A DNA stretch of 64,000 nucleotides from contig NZ_CP157794.1 in the NCBI RefSeq assembly GCF_040111675.1, forward strand, positions 3,059,501-3,123,500. The letters run 5' to 3'. Below are positions 63,336 to 64,000 of this stretch, in pieces. The first letter of the stretch is position 1. Every line of letters begins with the position of its first letter. Origin of the DNA: Salinarimonas sp. (lineage in GTDB: Bacteria; Pseudomonadota; Alphaproteobacteria; Rhizobiales; Beijerinckiaceae). The position numbers were made by a program, and so were the translations under genes. Under the pieces are notes generated by a model. It was not told the origin of the DNA and searched no databases. It was given only the letters and a program-made list of their open reading frames with translations.

Positions 63336-64000
63336 ATGGCAGGTCGGGGCGCCGGCGCACGGCTCGCGGTCGATATCGGCGGCACCTTCACGGACGTGGC
63401 GCTGGAGCACGCCGGACGCACCGTCACCACGAAGGCGCTGACCACGCCGCGCGCGCCGGAAGAGGGCGTGATGACGGGCATCGGTCGCGTCCTCGAGGAG
63501 GCGGGGCTCGCGCCCGCGGATATCGGCCTCGTGATCCACGGCACGACGCTCGCCACCAACGCGCTGATCGAGCGCAAGGGCGCGCGGACGGCGCTCGTCG
63601 TGACCGAGGGGTTCCGCGACTCGGTCGAGATGGCCTACGAGAACCGCTTCGAGCAGTACGACGTGAACGTCGACCGCCCGAAGCCCCTCGTGCCCCGACA
63701 TCTGCGCCTGCCGGTCCGCGAGCGCGTCACGGCGGCGGGCGACGTGCTCGTCCCGCTCCACGAGGACAGCGTGCGCGCGCTCGTCCCCACGCTCCGGGCC
63801 GAGGGGGTCGAGAGCATCGCCATCGGGCTCATCCACGCCTACGCGGCGCCGGCGCACGAGGAGCGGGTGGCCGAGATCCTCGCCGAGGCGCTGCCCGACG
63901 TCGCGATCAGCCTGTCGAGCGCGGTCTGCCCGGAGATCCGCGAGTACGAGCGCCAGTCGACCACCTGCGCCAACGCCTACGTCCAGCCCTTGATGGCGCG
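63336..64000 (+). CDS. Hydantoinase/oxoprolinase family protein (HyuA-like), N-terminal part
   Basis: The frame starts at ATG 63336 with GGAGG 7 bases upstream and runs off the window after about 221 codons. The sequence LAVDIGGTFTDVALEHAG is the N-terminal nucleotide-binding motif of the ATP-dependent hydantoinase A/oxoprolinase/acetone carboxylase-alpha type ASKHA family. IHGTTLATNALIERKGARTA and VTEGFRDSVEMAYENRFEQYD also match. These enzymes open hydantoin or oxoproline rings with ATP hydrolysis. The partner subunit HyuB would be expected downstream, outside the window. Confidence 0.9.
   Translation, partial: MAGRGAGARLAVDIGGTFTDVALEHAGRTVTTKALTTPRAPEEGVMTGIGRVLEEAGLAPADIGLVIHGTTLATNALIERKGARTALVVTEGFRDSVEMAYENRFEQYDVNVDRPKPLVPRHLRLPVRERVTAAGDVLVPLHEDSVRALVPTLRAEGVESIAIGLIHAYAAPAHEERVAEILAEALPDVAISLSSAVCPEIREYERQSTTCANAYVQPLMA

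Overview
The window is GC-rich bacterial chromosome, densely coded and mostly organised as short operons with ATGA-type overlaps. The run pcm-like, tolC, popZ (DUF2497) and valS on one strand, class II (B12-dependent) nrdJ, an HWE-family histidine kinase and DUF882/L,D-transpeptidase envelope genes point to an alphaproteobacterium, most likely of the order Hyphomicrobiales. The genus cannot be fixed from the sequence alone.

Layout. 1-6034: partial membrane protein, Fe/Mn superoxide dismutase, an AEC-type exporter with a DRE-TIM metallolyase, two tandem DUF3137 membrane proteins and a 54-residue protein. 6078-9125: an ArsR-family regulator, a flavoprotein with a Cys-rich tail and an MFS exporter, with matching operator-like sites before the first two genes; this is probably a metalloid resistance operon. 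9322-16816: valS, popZ, a TolC-type channel, a PIMT-like methyltransferase, DUF2267, a secreted protein and tRNA-Cys. 16900-27715: ABC1 kinase, M3 oligoendopeptidase, NtrC-type response regulator, L,D-transpeptidase, DUF882 protein, a receptor remnant that keeps only the chemotaxis signalling domain, and an AhpD-like protein that ends inside a palindromic repeat.

28257-33620 is an accessory region. It holds an XRE regulator, then a clearly AT-richer two-gene operon coding a SIR2-family NADase and a HerA-type ATPase. This is the known anti-phage architecture SIR2-HerA (one version is called Nezha). An 8-bp inverted repeat lies around the promoter region of this operon. To the right is a repeat-rich stretch with two long direct repeats that bracket a 55-residue YegP-like (DUF1508) gene.

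33619-36742: a periplasmic PQQ-type sugar dehydrogenase, a DsrE-like exported protein and a five-haem c-type cytochrome. 36837-43924: an eight-gene Mrp/Mnh-type cation/proton antiporter operon with an unusual subunit set (E, F, G, DUF4040-B fusion, C and three proton-channel subunits). 44186-45232: dihydroorotase. 45287-53477: two divergent operons around an AT-rich palindrome, comprising a tripartite tricarboxylate transporter plus PLP aminotransferase on one side and a large FAD/Fe-S dehydrogenase plus GntR regulator on the other. They look like one uptake and oxidation pathway for a 2-hydroxy- or 2-oxo-acid. 53839-57561: nrdJ. 58313-62851: SH3-domain protein, DUF1643 protein, HWE kinase and cyclopropane fatty acid synthase. 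The window ends in a hydantoinase/oxoprolinase gene.

No CRISPR array, rRNA, integrase, transposase or complete insertion sequence was seen. Dispersed palindromic (REP-like) elements occur at several gene ends.
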